DNA of 64,000 bases from Chryseosolibacter sp035628595. GTDB taxonomy: Bacteria > Bacteroidota > Bacteroidia > Cytophagales > Cyclobacteriaceae. Below are positions 8,804-18,599 of the stretch, in pieces; positions within the stretch are counted from its first letter, which is position 1, and each line of letters starts with the position of its first letter. A program made the position numbers and the translations under genes. Below the pieces are notes generated by a model that was not told the origin of the DNA, did no database searches, and was given only the letters and a program-made list of their open reading frames with translations. The DNA lies in assembly GCA_035628595.1 (NCBI GenBank), contig DASPJN010000037.1, forward strand, positions 1-64,000. Direction: 5' to 3'.

Positions 8804-11551
8804 TCAGAACTTGAAGTTGATTCGGCCGAAATAATACGCGCCATCGGAACCCATTTGTACCGAATCGTTCATGCCGCCCTGGTCGGTCCATGCATCAAAC
8901 TGAGGCGTTGGATACTTGTTAAATAAGTTATTTGCGCCAACTGCAATGCCGATACCCGGTGTCAACTGAAATGCCAGGTTGACATCAACAGTCATCACAG
9001 CATCATAAACGTCTGTCGCAACTGCATATAGCGCATCAGCTTCCGCTTGTGTTGTGGCGGGAGTATCTATCCATTGAAAATCCTGTAGCTTCACTTCACT
9101 AAACTGCGTCAGGAAAACATTGGCGGTGAATTTGGATATCGTATATGAAATATTTGCGCCGATCTTATAGTCAGGTGCAGCCGCCTGCAGATATGCCTGC
9201 GAAAACGGTCCAAAGAAAGTGTATTCATTCAGGCCGCGGCTGTTGATCTTTTCAATTTCCAGATTGTTAAAGTTTCCTGACAGTATTACGCTGAGCTTGC
9301 TTTCCACGTTAAAGCTGTGATTGTACGCGAGAACCATATCGAGTCCGGTTGTTTTGGTATCTACACCGTTTGCAAAAAACTGTGCGGCATCAACACCGAG
9401 GTTCAGGGAGGACGCGTCAAAATTATCCGTCAACACGATCCTGTCCTGCACATTGATCATGTAACCGTCAACTGTCGCGGAGAAATCGCCAAACCTAAGC
9501 GTAAATCCGAGCGAAGCATTCTGCGCAGTTTCTTCTTTTAAAGGACCAATCCCAAACGCACGCGCTACTGTACTTGTGTTTGCTGCAAGCAATGATGGCA
9601 GTGATTCACCATTCACGATGTTGTTGAAGATCAGGTTATAGTGAATCTGCGCAAGTGACGGCGCGCGAAACCCGGTTGAGTGGGATCCTCTGATCGCAAA
9701 TGTCTCACTAAAATTATAACGTGCTGCCAGTTTCGCGTTGAATGTATTACCAAAGTCGCTATATCGCTCGAAGCGCAAAGCACCATTCAATAAGAAGTCA
9801 GACGTAAGATTTAGTTCAGCATCTGTATAAACGCCAAAGTTACTTCTTCCACGATCAACGGCATTGTCTGGGCTATAGCCGGGAAATCCCTGGGAGCCCC
9901 CTGGCAACGGGTTGCCATCAGGGTCGAGCGCGGGAGTCTGAAGGGCGGGATTCGTTACCGCAACGCGGTTGTCATCATAAATTGAGTAAGAGGCCTCTTC
10001 GCCTGCAAATATTACAAAACGTTCGGTTCTGAATTCAGTACCAAACGCAAGGTTAAAGCCAGAAGCGATGTCATCGTAGAATCGAGAGAAGTCAAGGTTG
10101 ACAACGTTCATCGCGAGGCTGTGTCCGCCGGCATCGAAATCTACCGGGGATGCCGATTCCAATGACGCGTTGTTACTTTCTGTGATATAGTAGTGAAAAT
10201 TGTTCTTGCCAAAAGTATTACTGAAATCAACTTTCCATCCGTTAGCAAGGTCATGTCGCAGACCGGCTGAAACGCTCACATCGCGAATGTCGGAAGTAAT
10301 GTGTGGCGTAAATCCATTGGGATATAGGGAAGGCACGGTTCTGTAATCGCCGTCCGCATAGCTGTCGCGTGAAAACGCATAAGCATCTGTCTGTCTAAAG
10401 TTTGATCCGCCAAACACGTAGAAGTGTGTATTCTTTGAGAGGGGGACACTCGAGTTGATCATAAAATTGAATCCGTCAACCGCAGCTGACCCATAACCTT
10501 TTCGCCAGGAAAATCCAGGTCTCAAAGTTCTCTCTTTGGTAAGAAACTCAGTCGTGAAGTTTGCAAAGCCACCTTTGTCGCCAAGCTTGATTCCGTAGTT
10601 AAGATCCGTCCGTACAGTATTCCCATCAAAGCTTCTGTTTTCTCCATCAAGGCGATTTTTTCCCTTAATGTTCCAAAGTGTCTCCCCGGTTTCATCTTCA
10701 AAGCCGTTGCCGACATTTGTGCTGTACGCGCCGTACGTGATGCCGCCCGTTACGCCGTCTGTCTGATCTTTAAGGACAATATTAATCACACCTGCAATGG
10801 CATCAGAGCCATACTGTGCTGAAGCGCCATCACGAAGAATTTCAATCCTCTTGATTGCTGCCGCAGGTATCGCATTCAAATCTGTTCCTGAGTTACCGCG
10901 TCCGCGCGTTCCGAAAACATTTACAAGCGAGGACTGATGTCTGCGCTTTCCGTTAATCAGCACGAGTGTTTGATCGGGCCCAAGACCACGAAGCGATGCG
11001 GGATCAATATGATCCGCCCCGTCCGAGCCAGACTGTTTTGTTGCATTGAACGACGGTGCCGCATACTGGAGAATCTGGTTGATCTCCACTTTTCCGTATG
11101 CATTGGCAATTGCCGCGGGCTCGATAATATCAATCGGAACCGGCGACTCCAGTATTGTCCGGTTCTGGTTGCGACTTCCTACAACAACAATTTCCATTAA
11201 TTGTTCAGCCTGGAAAACCATCGACACATTGTAAGTATCAGCTTCCGTAACTGGAACCGTTGTCGACAGATAGCCGATAAAACTGACAACAAGCTCGTCA
11301 CCTGTTGCAGCCTGCAACGAAAATTTTCCGTCGCTGTCACTGGTTGTTCCCTGGTAATCGCCTTTGATCGTAACCGATGCTCCGGCTATCGGCTCATTTG
11401 TTTCGGAGTCTTTGACAATACCTGTGATGGTACGCCGTTCCTGTAATGAATTCGCACTTCCATTGTTAATGGCACCAAACAATAGCAGAGCACTTATTAA
11501 ACAAAGTGTCGTGCCATGAGAGAAAGATTGTAATGATTTTTGTTTTGACAT
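8804..11551 (-). CDS. TonB-dependent outer-membrane receptor with CarboxypepD-regulatory-like domain
   Basis: A 915-residue outer-membrane protein. In order: signal peptide (about 1-35), a carboxypeptidase regulatory-like beta-sandwich (about 40-120, ITGIVKDSETNEPIAGASV, DGKFSL, VSFIGY), a TonB-box-like VVVGSRN, the plug domain (about 135-260, LRGLGPDQTLVLINGKRR, RIEILRDGASAQYGSDAIAGVINIV), and a 22-strand barrel to the C-terminal aromatic residue (GRINFKF). It imports an unknown ligand using TonB energy. There is no SusD-like partner or lipoprotein gene beside it, so the gene stands alone; the Tyr/Asn-rich barrel gives no substrate clue. Confidence 0.93.
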   Translation of the reverse strand: MSKQKSLQSFSHGTTLCLISALLLFGAINNGSANSLQERRTITGIVKDSETNEPIAGASVTIKGDYQGTTSDSDGKFSLQAATGDELVVSFIGYLSTTVPVTEADTYNVSMVFQAEQLMEIVVVGSRNQNRTILESPVPIDIIEPAAIANAYGKVEINQILQYAAPSFNATKQSGSDGADHIDPASLRGLGPDQTLVLINGKRRHQSSLVNVFGTRGRGNSGTDLNAIPAAAIKRIEILRDGASAQYGSDAIAGVINIVLKDQTDGVTGGITYGAYSTNVGNGFEDETGETLWNIKGKNRLDGENRSFDGNTVRTDLNYGIKLGDKGGFANFTTEFLTKERTLRPGFSWRKGYGSAAVDGFNFMINSSVPLSKNTHFYVFGGSNFRQTDAYAFSRDSYADGDYRTVPSLYPNGFTPHITSDIRDVSVSAGLRHDLANGWKVDFSNTFGKNNFHYYITESNNASLESASPVDFDAGGHSLAMNVVNLDFSRFYDDIASGFNLAFGTEFRTERFVIFAGEEASYSIYDDNRVAVTNPALQTPALDPDGNPLPGGSQGFPGYSPDNAVDRGRSNFGVYTDAELNLTSDFLLNGALRFERYSDFGNTFNAKLAARYNFSETFAIRGSHSTGFRAPSLAQIHYNLIFNNIVNGESLPSLLAANTSTVARAFGIGPLKEETAQNASLGFTLRFGDFSATVDGYMINVQDRIVLTDNFDASSLNLGVDAAQFFANGVDTKTTGLDMVLAYNHSFNVESKLSVILSGNFNNLEIEKINSRGLNEYTFFGPFSQAYLQAAAPDYKIGANISYTISKFTANVFLTQFSEVKLQDFQWIDTPATTQAEADALYAVATDVYDAVMTVDVNLAFQLTPGIGIAVGANNLFNKYPTPQFDAWTDQGGMNDSVQMGSDGAYYFGRINFKF

Positions 11552-11679
11552 GGGTAAAGGTTAGTTGATGAAAGCTAAATCTTTTTTTCCATTCCGTAAA
11601 TGGTTTAATTGAAATTAACCTGACGCCATTGAACCCCTCGTTGTCGCATTCGGGATACTACGAGGAATGCGCAAACCGT

Positions 11680-11687
11680 TACTTTTG
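11680..11687 (+). promoter_or_regulatory. Candidate -7 element for the VOC-family gene
   Basis: TACTTTTG fits TAnnTTTG and lies 23 bases before ATG 11711. No TTG occurs at the matching -33 distance. Confidence 0.4.
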
Positions 11688-11710
11688 TACATCATTAAAA
11701 CAATTAAGAT

Positions 11711-12148
11711 ATGGCAATCGTAAGCACTTACCTCAATTTTACTCGTAATACAGAAGAAGCTTTCAATTTTTACAAGTCCGTCTTTAACACCGAGTTCGTT
11801 GGAACCGTAGCAAGGTTCAGCGAGATCCCTCCACAGGAAGGAATGCCTCCGCTTCCGGATGCAGACAAGAACCTGGTTATGCACGTTCAACTTCCGATTC
11901 TCGGTGGACACATGTTGATGGGAACTGATGCTCCCGAATCAATGGGATTCAAAGTGAACGTCGGTAACAACGTGTATATCTGCCTGTCACCCGACACGCG
12001 AAAGGAAACGAAACGTCTTTTCGACGCGCTGGCAAATGGCGGGAGGGTCAGCATGGATCTACAGGACACATTCTGGGGTGCTTACTACGGTAGCCTCACA
12101 GACAAGTTTGGCGTGCAGTGGATGTTCAACTGCGAAGAGAAACAATAG
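11711..12148 (+). CDS. VOC-family (PhnB-like) protein
   Basis: A 145-residue glyoxalase/bleomycin-resistance-fold protein. Markers of the PhnB/3-demethylubiquinone-methyltransferase-like group are TYLNFTRNTEEAFNFYKSVF at the N-terminus, GGHMLMGTDAP in the middle, and DTFWGAYYGSLTDKFGVQWMFNC at the C-terminus. Such proteins are small metal-binding enzymes or binding proteins of mostly unknown substrate. The gene is monocistronic and divergent from the TonB receptor. Confidence 0.88.
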   Translation: MAIVSTYLNFTRNTEEAFNFYKSVFNTEFVGTVARFSEIPPQEGMPPLPDADKNLVMHVQLPILGGHMLMGTDAPESMGFKVNVGNNVYICLSPDTRKETKRLFDALANGGRVSMDLQDTFWGAYYGSLTDKFGVQWMFNCEEKQ

Positions 12149-12207
12149 CAACCGTGCCCGGCAGCCGACAAGTTAAATCCTAACACTGTCGTGCCTTTAA
12201 TTTTAAC

Positions 12208-12861
12208 TCATAAGTTGAAATCAAATTCCGCTACGATATCCATTTCCTTTTCGGAAAGCGGATGTTTAAAAATTAACCGGCGCGCATGTAGCGCAATGGC
12301 GTCCGCATGGAAAGATGCTGCTGATCCATAAAGATGATCGCCGATAATTGGGCAACCGATGTGTGATAACTGTGAACGAATCTGGTGAAATTTTCCCGTA
12401 TGGAGCTCTATATCCCAAAGAAAAGCCGCGTCATTCAATTTCGTGACGTTGTAGTATAACAAGGCTTTTTCCGCACCGATCTGGTCTTCATTGCAAATCA
12501 CGCCTTTTCGTTTTTCTTTTCGGATCCAATCCTCAAGTGTTCCAGTTGTTGATTCTGGCCCACGGGATGTCACAGCCTGATAGTATTTTTTAACGACGCG
12601 TTGCGCAAATTGCTCACTCAGGTTTCGCAAAACCTCCTTTCGGATCGCAAATAGGACAACACCGCTCACAGGACGGTCGAGCCGATGCAGATGCTGTGCA
12701 TACACCTCTCCCTTCAAAGCAAACTTTTCCTTTAAATACTTCTTCGTAAGCTGTTGAAGATTCGGAAATCCATTTCGGTCCGGCTCGACCATCAATCCAG
12801 CAGGCTTGTTGACGACAATGATAACGTCGTCTTCAAATAAAATCGCATTACCTACATCCAT
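12208..12861 (-). CDS. RluA-family pseudouridine synthase
   Basis: A 217-residue synthase that isomerises uridine in RNA. The catalytic motif HRLDRPVSG has Asp62; other family signatures are NKPAGLMVEPDR near the N-terminus, LHTGKFHQIRSQLSHIGCPIIGD, and HARRLIFKHPLS at the end. It is short and lacks an S4 domain, resembling the TruC/RluA subgroup that modifies rRNA or tRNA; the target cannot be told from sequence. ATG 12859-12861 is preferred over a GTG seven codons upstream. Confidence 0.92.
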   Translation of the reverse strand: MDVGNAILFEDDVIIVVNKPAGLMVEPDRNGFPNLQQLTKKYLKEKFALKGEVYAQHLHRLDRPVSGVVLFAIRKEVLRNLSEQFAQRVVKKYYQAVTSRGPESTTGTLEDWIRKEKRKGVICNEDQIGAEKALLYYNVTKLNDAAFLWDIELHTGKFHQIRSQLSHIGCPIIGDHLYGSAASFHADAIALHARRLIFKHPLSEKEMDIVAEFDFNL

Positions 12862-13033
12862 GTAAAAAAAATCCGTACACAAATTATCCTTAAAGGTACC
12901 CCATTTCGTATGATATTATATATCACGGATTTCGGCGCATCGCCGTCTGTAATATTTCAAACCCGTTGATATACTTTCAACAACGATTAGCAGGCAACGG
13001 AGTTTCTATATACATCACCATCACATCTCTGCC

Positions 13034-13303
13034 ATGAAAACACTTCTTGCTCTGCTTCTATTGTCAGGTTTGTATTTTCAGTCATATGCGCAACGAGAGT
13101 CACCACGGCGACCCGTACAGCAGGCGGCTCCCTATCAGCCGCTGATTCTGTTGTCAACTGAAGAGGCAACTGATTACGCTGAAAGCCCCGGAGAATGCTA
13201 CTTAAACCTATGGTCTTTCAATGGTCATGTTGTCACCGTTAACAGCGGGCTCGCAAAACAAGGAAGGGGTGCGGTGCTCGCTTACAACTTACAGGACAAC
13301 TGA
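13034..13303 (+). CDS. Small exported hypothetical protein
   Basis: An 89-residue protein with a clear signal peptide (MKTLLALLLLSGLYFQSYAQ, cleavage after the Ala-Gln region) and a mature part of about 70 residues with a proline-rich start and a single Cys. No family is recognised. It is flanked by minus-strand genes on both sides and has its own 130-base upstream region, so it is probably expressed alone. The frame, signal peptide and placement support a real gene, but function is unknown. Confidence 0.6.
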   Translation: MKTLLALLLLSGLYFQSYAQRESPRRPVQQAAPYQPLILLSTEEATDYAESPGECYLNLWSFNGHVVTVNSGLAKQGRGAVLAYNLQDN

Positions 13304-13390
13304 TCGTCGGCCCTTCGTTAATGAAATCGAATGAACCGGATCAATGTGGCATGAACTCCGTCATGTCACGAACAAACGCTCTTCATTATT

Positions 13391-14170
13391 TCACCTCGAC
13401 AGCATGGGCACGAAATCTGTTCGTGGCGGCAGACTCACGTAAGGGTAAACAACGGATGACAAGTAAAGTCCCTGCGCGGGGGCGCGCGCCACATTCGGTG
13501 AGGGCGCTTTAGTAATCAACATGCTTTCAAATTCATCTTTCGTCATGTCGCCGCGTCCGATCTGGACCAAATGCCCGACAATAACGCGGATCATTCCACT
13601 CAGGAAACGATTCGCCGAAATATGAAACCGCAGTCGTCCACGCTCGCCGACAAACAAGGCCGCCTTAGTTATCTCACAAATCGTTGTCCTGTATTTAGCC
13701 GGTGTTTTGCAAAACGATTTGTAGTCATCGTACAACATTAACAATGCTACTGCATCGTGCATCGAAGCATAGTTGAGATCTGGTACATCGTAAAAGGTAC
13801 TATACTGGCAGAGAAACGGGTCTTTCTCAACATGAATGAAGTAGTCGTAGCTTCTGCTGATGGCGTCAAATCGTGCATGCCGTTCGTCACTCACTTCAAA
13901 TACATCGAACACAGAAATATCAGCAGGAAGGTTTTGGTTTAGGCGCCACTTCAAATCAAAATCAATTGTTTTTTCGATATCAGCGTGAAAATAAAACTGA
14001 GCGGCGTGTACGCCAGCGTCTGTCCGGCCGCATCCAATGATCGGTGTCTTTAGCTTCAACACTTTTTCGAGCGTTTGCTCGATTGTGTTTTGCACACTGT
14101 TGATGTCAGGGAATTTCTGCCATCCGCGGTAGGCCGTGCCTTGATATCCGATGTGAAAGAAATAGCGCAT
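13391..14170 (-). CDS. truA: tRNA pseudouridine(38-40) synthase TruA
   Basis: A 259-residue TruA. The catalytic Asp51 lies in GCGRTDAGVHA; other markers are GTAYRGWQ near the N-terminus, SRSYDYFIH, and the C-terminal NRFLSGMIRVIVGHLVQIGRG. It converts uridines 38-40 of the tRNA anticodon stem-loop to pseudouridine in the cytoplasm. The length is normal. ATG 14168-14170 begins the usual MRYFFHIGYQG. It shares a 312-base divergent region with the DUF1801 gene. Confidence 0.95.
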   Translation of the reverse strand: MRYFFHIGYQGTAYRGWQKFPDINSVQNTIEQTLEKVLKLKTPIIGCGRTDAGVHAAQFYFHADIEKTIDFDLKWRLNQNLPADISVFDVFEVSDERHARFDAISRSYDYFIHVEKDPFLCQYSTFYDVPDLNYASMHDAVALLMLYDDYKSFCKTPAKYRTTICEITKAALFVGERGRLRFHISANRFLSGMIRVIVGHLVQIGRGDMTKDEFESMLITKAPSPNVARAPAQGLYLSSVVYPYVSLPPRTDFVPMLSR

Positions 14171-14482
14171 GTCGTGAAAAGTAGTAAATGCCGATGATAA
14201 AACAATCTGCTATACAAATACTGGTTGTCGTTATTCGCCCTATCTTTACCGGTGTAACACCGCCGCGCACATATTAGTTGACTTATCTTTGTTATGAAAC
14301 ATCATTAGGCAGGTGGCAGCACTGGCACGGTGGATGGTTTCAAATATTTTGCTTCCGTCGTGTAACTCCAGCACTTAACGATTATTATTGATTGCAGTGA
14401 TCATTATGTTGCAAAAGCAATGAAGCCATAATGCGTTGGACAAGTTGAACTCACAAATCAAAAGCTGTGTAGCAGACTCGAA
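14171..14482. other. 312-base divergent intergenic region
   Basis: No open frame of note. A TAnnTTTG match (TATCTTTG, 14284-14291) on the plus strand could be a -7 element for the DUF1801 gene, but it would leave a leader of nearly 190 bases and there is no matching TTG element upstream. No terminator or repeat was seen. Confidence 0.4.
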
Positions 14483-14890
14483 ATGAAAACATTAACCTCC
14501 ATTCCGAAAACAGTCGATGACTATCTTGAAGCGCATCCACCGGAGATCGTTCAAATGATGGAAGAACTACGATCCGCGATACGAAAAGCTGCGCCCAAAG
14601 CTGAAGAGATCATCAGCTACCAGATTCCTACATACAAGTATAAAGGTGCGCTTGTTCATTTTGCGATCTTCAAAAATCATTGCTCTTTTTTCGGAGTCGA
14701 TAAGAACCTTTTGAAATCCTTTAGCAAAGAATTAGAACCTTTCGACGTCAAAGGAACCACCATACATTTTACGCTGGAAAATCCTTTGCCATCCAGCTTA
14801 ACTCAAAAACTTGTTAAAGAACGGCTGAAACAAAACGAAGCACGCGATGAGATGAAAAAACCGAACAAGAAATCAGTTAAACGCAGCTAG
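14483..14890 (+). CDS. DUF1801 (YdhG-like) protein
   Basis: A 135-residue protein. The DUF1801 signature covers residues about 8-115: TVDDYLEAHPPEIVQMMEEL, AAPKAEEIISYQIPTYKYKG and HFAIFKNHCSFFGV. The fold is of the YdhG/YjdI type; one Bacillus member is annotated as an intracellular iron chaperone (frataxin-like), but most are uncharacterised. A Lys/Arg-rich tail follows the domain. Monocistronic by context. Confidence 0.88.
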   Translation: MKTLTSIPKTVDDYLEAHPPEIVQMMEELRSAIRKAAPKAEEIISYQIPTYKYKGALVHFAIFKNHCSFFGVDKNLLKSFSKELEPFDVKGTTIHFTLENPLPSSLTQKLVKERLKQNEARDEMKKPNKKSVKRS

Positions 14891-14922
14891 ACGAATGGCC
14901 CTTTGTCAGCATCTTCATAGAA

Positions 14923-15132
14923 TCAGTCATCAAACGTGCGATGTGACGGCGAGCCATTTTTCAGGATCGCAAGCACCATCCAAATAAAAGCTCCCTGCAG
15001 AAGAAACAAATACAGCAAGAGGAAGAACACTGGGACGGAAAGGATGGGCGAACAAAGAATAATAAATATCAGGAACGCTCCCGAAACAAGAGAAATACTG
15101 AAAGCAATTTTTAACATGGCCAAAGTTTCCAT
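14923..15132 (-). CDS. Small two-helix membrane protein
   Basis: A 69-residue protein starting METLAMLK with two long hydrophobic segments (about 8-28 and 32-57) and a short polar tail (KNGSPSHRTFDD). The composition is what a genuine small inner-membrane protein shows, and the opposite-strand frame lacks any such pattern. No family is recognised. It lies between the convergent DUF1801 gene and the divergent protease gene. Confidence 0.55.
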   Translation of the reverse strand: METLAMLKIAFSISLVSGAFLIFIILCSPILSVPVFFLLLYLFLLQGAFIWMVLAILKNGSPSHRTFDD

Positions 15133-15304
15133 TTAGGCTAACAAAATTTGCCCTGACATTGAAGTATCTCGATAAACCAAATACATGCTTCTAGGTAAAT
15201 CAGGTGCGCCTGATTGTAACTCACTCTGGTTTTCCGGCAATTGACACCATAGAATGTTACTCATATCTTTTTCCCGCCGTCTATTCAGCATAAACAAATA
15301 AGTA

Positions 15305-16744
15305 ATGAAAACAGTTATGCTAATAGTTTTGATTGTCATGGCGTCAGTTGCGTCAGGACAAACCGTCGACACTGCAGTTTACAAGGTTACCTTTGACGCA
15401 TCGCGCGAATTTGTGAAGGTATCTGCAACAATTCCGATGACCGGAAAAATGCTCTCGATGTATGTGAATCCAACCCCATCAATAGCAGACGGGCAAGCTT
15501 CGTTTGTCAGAAATCTGAAAATCAAAAGTATCGCGGGAGACGAACTGCCTTTGAAGTATAAAGGTCTTGGCGACTGGACCGTATCCGGCAAAATTCCTGC
15601 AAACTTGATGCTTGAGTATGAGGTCAGACTTGATCATCAGAAACATGCGTGGGACTTTGGGATTGAAGAAGTATCATACGTGACTGAAGACGGAGTTTTT
15701 ATGATCGGGTCGTCTTTATTTATAATCTCTGATGTACGGTCATCATTCAAAGTAATCTTCGACGTGCCGGCAGACTGGAATGTCTCAACACCGTGGCAAA
15801 AAACAGGAGCAAATGAATTTGTGGTAGACAACCGACGCGAGCTATTGTACAACACGATTTTTGCGGGCACACACACTGAAGAAGTGATTGATGTTGACGG
15901 GTTGCATCTTGTACTGGTAATGGGATCCGAGTATAAATCGGCAAAACAACTTTTCGAAAGCAAACTCATCCCTACGATAAAACAATTCAATCAGGTTTTT
16001 GGTGGCAGCCTCGGCGGTAAATACATGGCGGTAGTGAACAAGGGGAATATGACCGATGGCGGTGCCTTTCTCAACAGCTATTCGATGGTAATTGAAGGTC
16101 CGGCAACTGAGGCGGGTAGCGTGGTCTGGGCACACGGCATGTCCCACGAAATATGTCATCTCTGGAATGGGATCTCAATTCAGCCTGCTGGCCAGGACGA
16201 ATGGTTTAAAGAAGGATTTACCGATTACATTACCTTCGTTGCGATGAAAAGGGCAGGTGTTATTTCGGAGGAACTGGCGCTTAAAAGACTGGAAAACTCA
16301 TATCGAAAATATCTGCTCGCGAAAATGATGATGGGGACAACATCAACCTTGAAAGACGCCGGCGAAGCGAAAGCCGAAAACCGATTGCTGATTTACGGCG
16401 GCGGCGCAATTGTTGCGTTCGGGCTCGACGTTGAGATCCGCGTGAGCACGCACAATAAACAAAATCTCGATAACATTATGGCCGAGCTTTACCGCGATTT
16501 TGCGAAAACCGGTAAAAACTACTCAATGGAAGATCTGATCATGATAAGCTCACGAATTGCGGATAAAGACATGAGGCCGTTCTTTGAAAGGTTCGTTACC
16601 GGAAAAGAAATGTTTCCGATGAATGAATACCTTAAAAAAGCAGGTCTGCAAATGCATACTTTTGTGGAAGAGATATATATCTCAAAATCTGATGCATCAA
16701 CGGCGTCAGAAAAGCAAATTGGCTCCGACCTATTTGGACTGTAA
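15305..16744 (+). CDS. Exported M61-like zinc metallopeptidase
   Basis: A 479-residue protein with a signal peptide (MKTVMLIVLIVMASVASGQ). An N-terminal beta-rich region (about 20-200) precedes a gluzincin catalytic core: His281-Glu282-His285 in SHEICHLWNG, and Glu303 in EWFKEGFTDY as third zinc ligand. This arrangement is that of the M61 glycyl-aminopeptidase and related M1-like families. The C-terminal PDZ domain of classical M61 enzymes is not evident, so it is a short variant. It probably cleaves peptides in the periplasm or outside the cell. A LytS-type kinase gene begins 12 bases after the stop, indicating one operon. Confidence 0.85.
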   Translation: MKTVMLIVLIVMASVASGQTVDTAVYKVTFDASREFVKVSATIPMTGKMLSMYVNPTPSIADGQASFVRNLKIKSIAGDELPLKYKGLGDWTVSGKIPANLMLEYEVRLDHQKHAWDFGIEEVSYVTEDGVFMIGSSLFIISDVRSSFKVIFDVPADWNVSTPWQKTGANEFVVDNRRELLYNTIFAGTHTEEVIDVDGLHLVLVMGSEYKSAKQLFESKLIPTIKQFNQVFGGSLGGKYMAVVNKGNMTDGGAFLNSYSMVIEGPATEAGSVVWAHGMSHEICHLWNGISIQPAGQDEWFKEGFTDYITFVAMKRAGVISEELALKRLENSYRKYLLAKMMMGTTSTLKDAGEAKAENRLLIYGGGAIVAFGLDVEIRVSTHNKQNLDNIMAELYRDFAKTGKNYSMEDLIMISSRIADKDMRPFFERFVTGKEMFPMNEYLKKAGLQMHTFVEEIYISKSDASTASEKQIGSDLFGL

Positions 16745-16756
16745 CAAATCGAAGAA

Positions 16757-17797
16757 ATGTTAATACAACCGAAGTCAAAAATTTCAATAGGCGTTTTTTC
16801 AGTTGCCTTGATTTTTACTTCGGTTTGTTTTCTTGTGGTGCTTCGTGAAATATATCTCGGCATTTTTGCCGGGGTTACAATGGCGTTGCTGATTGAAATC
16901 CTTCGTAATACAATTCTGTATTCCCTCATGTGGGGAGGTGCCCGCGTTGTGTTCGTCTTTGCCAATTACGCTATCCCATGGCAAAAGTATCCCATAACAG
17001 GCCTGATCATTCAACTTATTGCGGCCGGCATTTATAGTTACGCATTCGTTCTTTTCTATGCGTTTATCCTGGAAGGAAAGGTAGATGATAACATCGGTTC
17101 GCGCGACAGACATTTTATGTTAATGGTCATCGTGTTTGTTTTGAGCACCGGATTCAATTTAACGCTCACATTAAAAAAAATTCTGGATCAGTGGAAAAGT
17201 TCAATGGTCACCGCCGAGCAAGCAAACAAGGCAAAGATCACTGCCGAACTCGCAGTGTTGCGGAATCAGGTAAACCCACACTTCCTTTTTAACAGCCTGA
17301 ATACATTGTCGTCGCTCGTCTATAAAGACGCTGAGCTCTCGGATAAATACATTAATCAGATGGCAAAAGTTTATCGATACCTGCTCGATACCAAAGAAAA
17401 GGACCTCGTAAAACTCGAAGAGGAACTGGCCTTTATCGACTCATTTATATACTTGCTGAAGATCCGCTTTAAAGAAGCGATCATGATCAACATTTCGGTG
17501 GATCTTGCGACCTGGCAGGCCTCAATAATTCCCAATACGTTGCAGCTATTGATAGAAAATGCCGTGAAGCACAACATCATTCTTGAAAAAACGCCGCTGA
17601 TCATTGATGTGTTCGTCGAGAATGAATTTCTCGTCGTAAAGAATTCATTGCGCGAACGCCGAAACAAGGAGAACAGCACCAACGTCGGATTAAAAAATAT
17701 TACCGAACGTTATGAGTTCTTCTGTCACTGTAGAATCGACGTGCTCAAGACCGAGAACGCATTCATTGTAAAAATTCCGCTCCTTTATGAAGGGTGA
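16757..17797 (+). CDS. LytS/YehU-type membrane sensor histidine kinase
   Basis: A 346-residue kinase with four membrane helices (about 8-30, 35-57, 80-105, 120-140), then the His_kinase domain of the LytS type: phospho-acceptor His175 in NPHFLFNSLNTL and an N-box LLIENAVKHNI about 90 residues later. There is no large periplasmic sensor, so it should sense through the membrane domain. Its stop codon lies 1 base before the favoured start of the response regulator, and it follows the protease gene closely. Together they form a protease-sensor-regulator operon. Confidence 0.93.
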   Translation: MLIQPKSKISIGVFSVALIFTSVCFLVVLREIYLGIFAGVTMALLIEILRNTILYSLMWGGARVVFVFANYAIPWQKYPITGLIIQLIAAGIYSYAFVLFYAFILEGKVDDNIGSRDRHFMLMVIVFVLSTGFNLTLTLKKILDQWKSSMVTAEQANKAKITAELAVLRNQVNPHFLFNSLNTLSSLVYKDAELSDKYINQMAKVYRYLLDTKEKDLVKLEEELAFIDSFIYLLKIRFKEAIMINISVDLATWQASIIPNTLQLLIENAVKHNIILEKTPLIIDVFVENEFLVVKNSLRERRNKENSTNVGLKNITERYEFFCHCRIDVLKTENAFIVKIPLLYEG

Positions 17798-17798
17798 A

Positions 17799-18557
17799 AT
17801 GAAAGTAATAATAATAGAGGACGAAATTGAAGCTGCCGAAAAACTGGTTGTGCTGCTTAAACGATTTGATCCTTCTATCGAAATACTGAAGAGGATTCAG
17901 TCCGTCGAAGATGCCGTAAGTTATTTTTCTTCGTCCTCTCGCCGGCCCGACCTCATGTTTATGGATATCCATCTCGGCGATGGAAACAGCTTCGAGATAT
18001 TTGAACTCGTTAATATTGATGCACCCGTGATCTTTACAACGGCTTATGATGACTATGCGCTGAAAGCCTTCAAAACAAACAGCGTTGATTACCTTCTCAA
18101 ACCAATCGATTACCAGGAACTCGCATACGCGATTGATAAGTATAGGACGACCTTCGGAAAAACCGGTGTCAATACAAACGATTTGATGATGGGGCTTTCG
18201 AGATCTTTAATATCGGCTAATAAGACGAGATTCCTTGTTAAGTCTGGTGGCAAAATGAAGTATGTCAATATTGAAAATGTGGCATACTTTGAAGCACAGA
18301 ACAAATATGTTTTTCTCATCACAAAAAGTGGAGACCGGTTCCTCGTTAACGACAAGCTGGAAGCGCTCGACACGCAGCTTGACGAAAGACAATTTTTCCG
18401 CATTTCCCGCAGTCACATCATCAACATCAATGCAATCGTTGAATTTCAACCATACTTTAACAGCCGACTCGTTTTGACCCTGCATCCTCCATCGAAAGAG
18501 GCTATTACGGTGAGCAGACACAGGGCATTAGATTTCAAAAAATGGATAGACCAATAA
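17799..18557 (+). CDS. LytTR-family response regulator
   Basis: A 252-residue regulator. The receiver (1-120) has acidic residues in IIIEDE, phospho-acceptor Asp56 in LMFMDIHLG and the conserved Lys in YLLKPID. The LytTR DNA-binding domain follows (about 150-252, FLVKSGGKMKYVNIENVAYFEA, FFRISRSHIININAI). It pairs with the LytS-type kinase directly upstream. ATG 17799 starts the receiver immediately; an in-frame ATG at 17787 overlaps the kinase gene and is possible. Targets are not visible here. Confidence 0.94.
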   Translation: MKVIIIEDEIEAAEKLVVLLKRFDPSIEILKRIQSVEDAVSYFSSSSRRPDLMFMDIHLGDGNSFEIFELVNIDAPVIFTTAYDDYALKAFKTNSVDYLLKPIDYQELAYAIDKYRTTFGKTGVNTNDLMMGLSRSLISANKTRFLVKSGGKMKYVNIENVAYFEAQNKYVFLITKSGDRFLVNDKLEALDTQLDERQFFRISRSHIININAIVEFQPYFNSRLVLTLHPPSKEAITVSRHRALDFKKWIDQ

Positions 18558-18599
18558 CATAAAGACTTGATTTTCAGACTCATATTACACTAATAAAAT

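Noticed and set aside
14936..15136. Plus-strand frame opposite the small two-helix membrane protein
   Set aside because: The minus-strand frame has two clear membrane helices, which a shadow frame would not show by chance.
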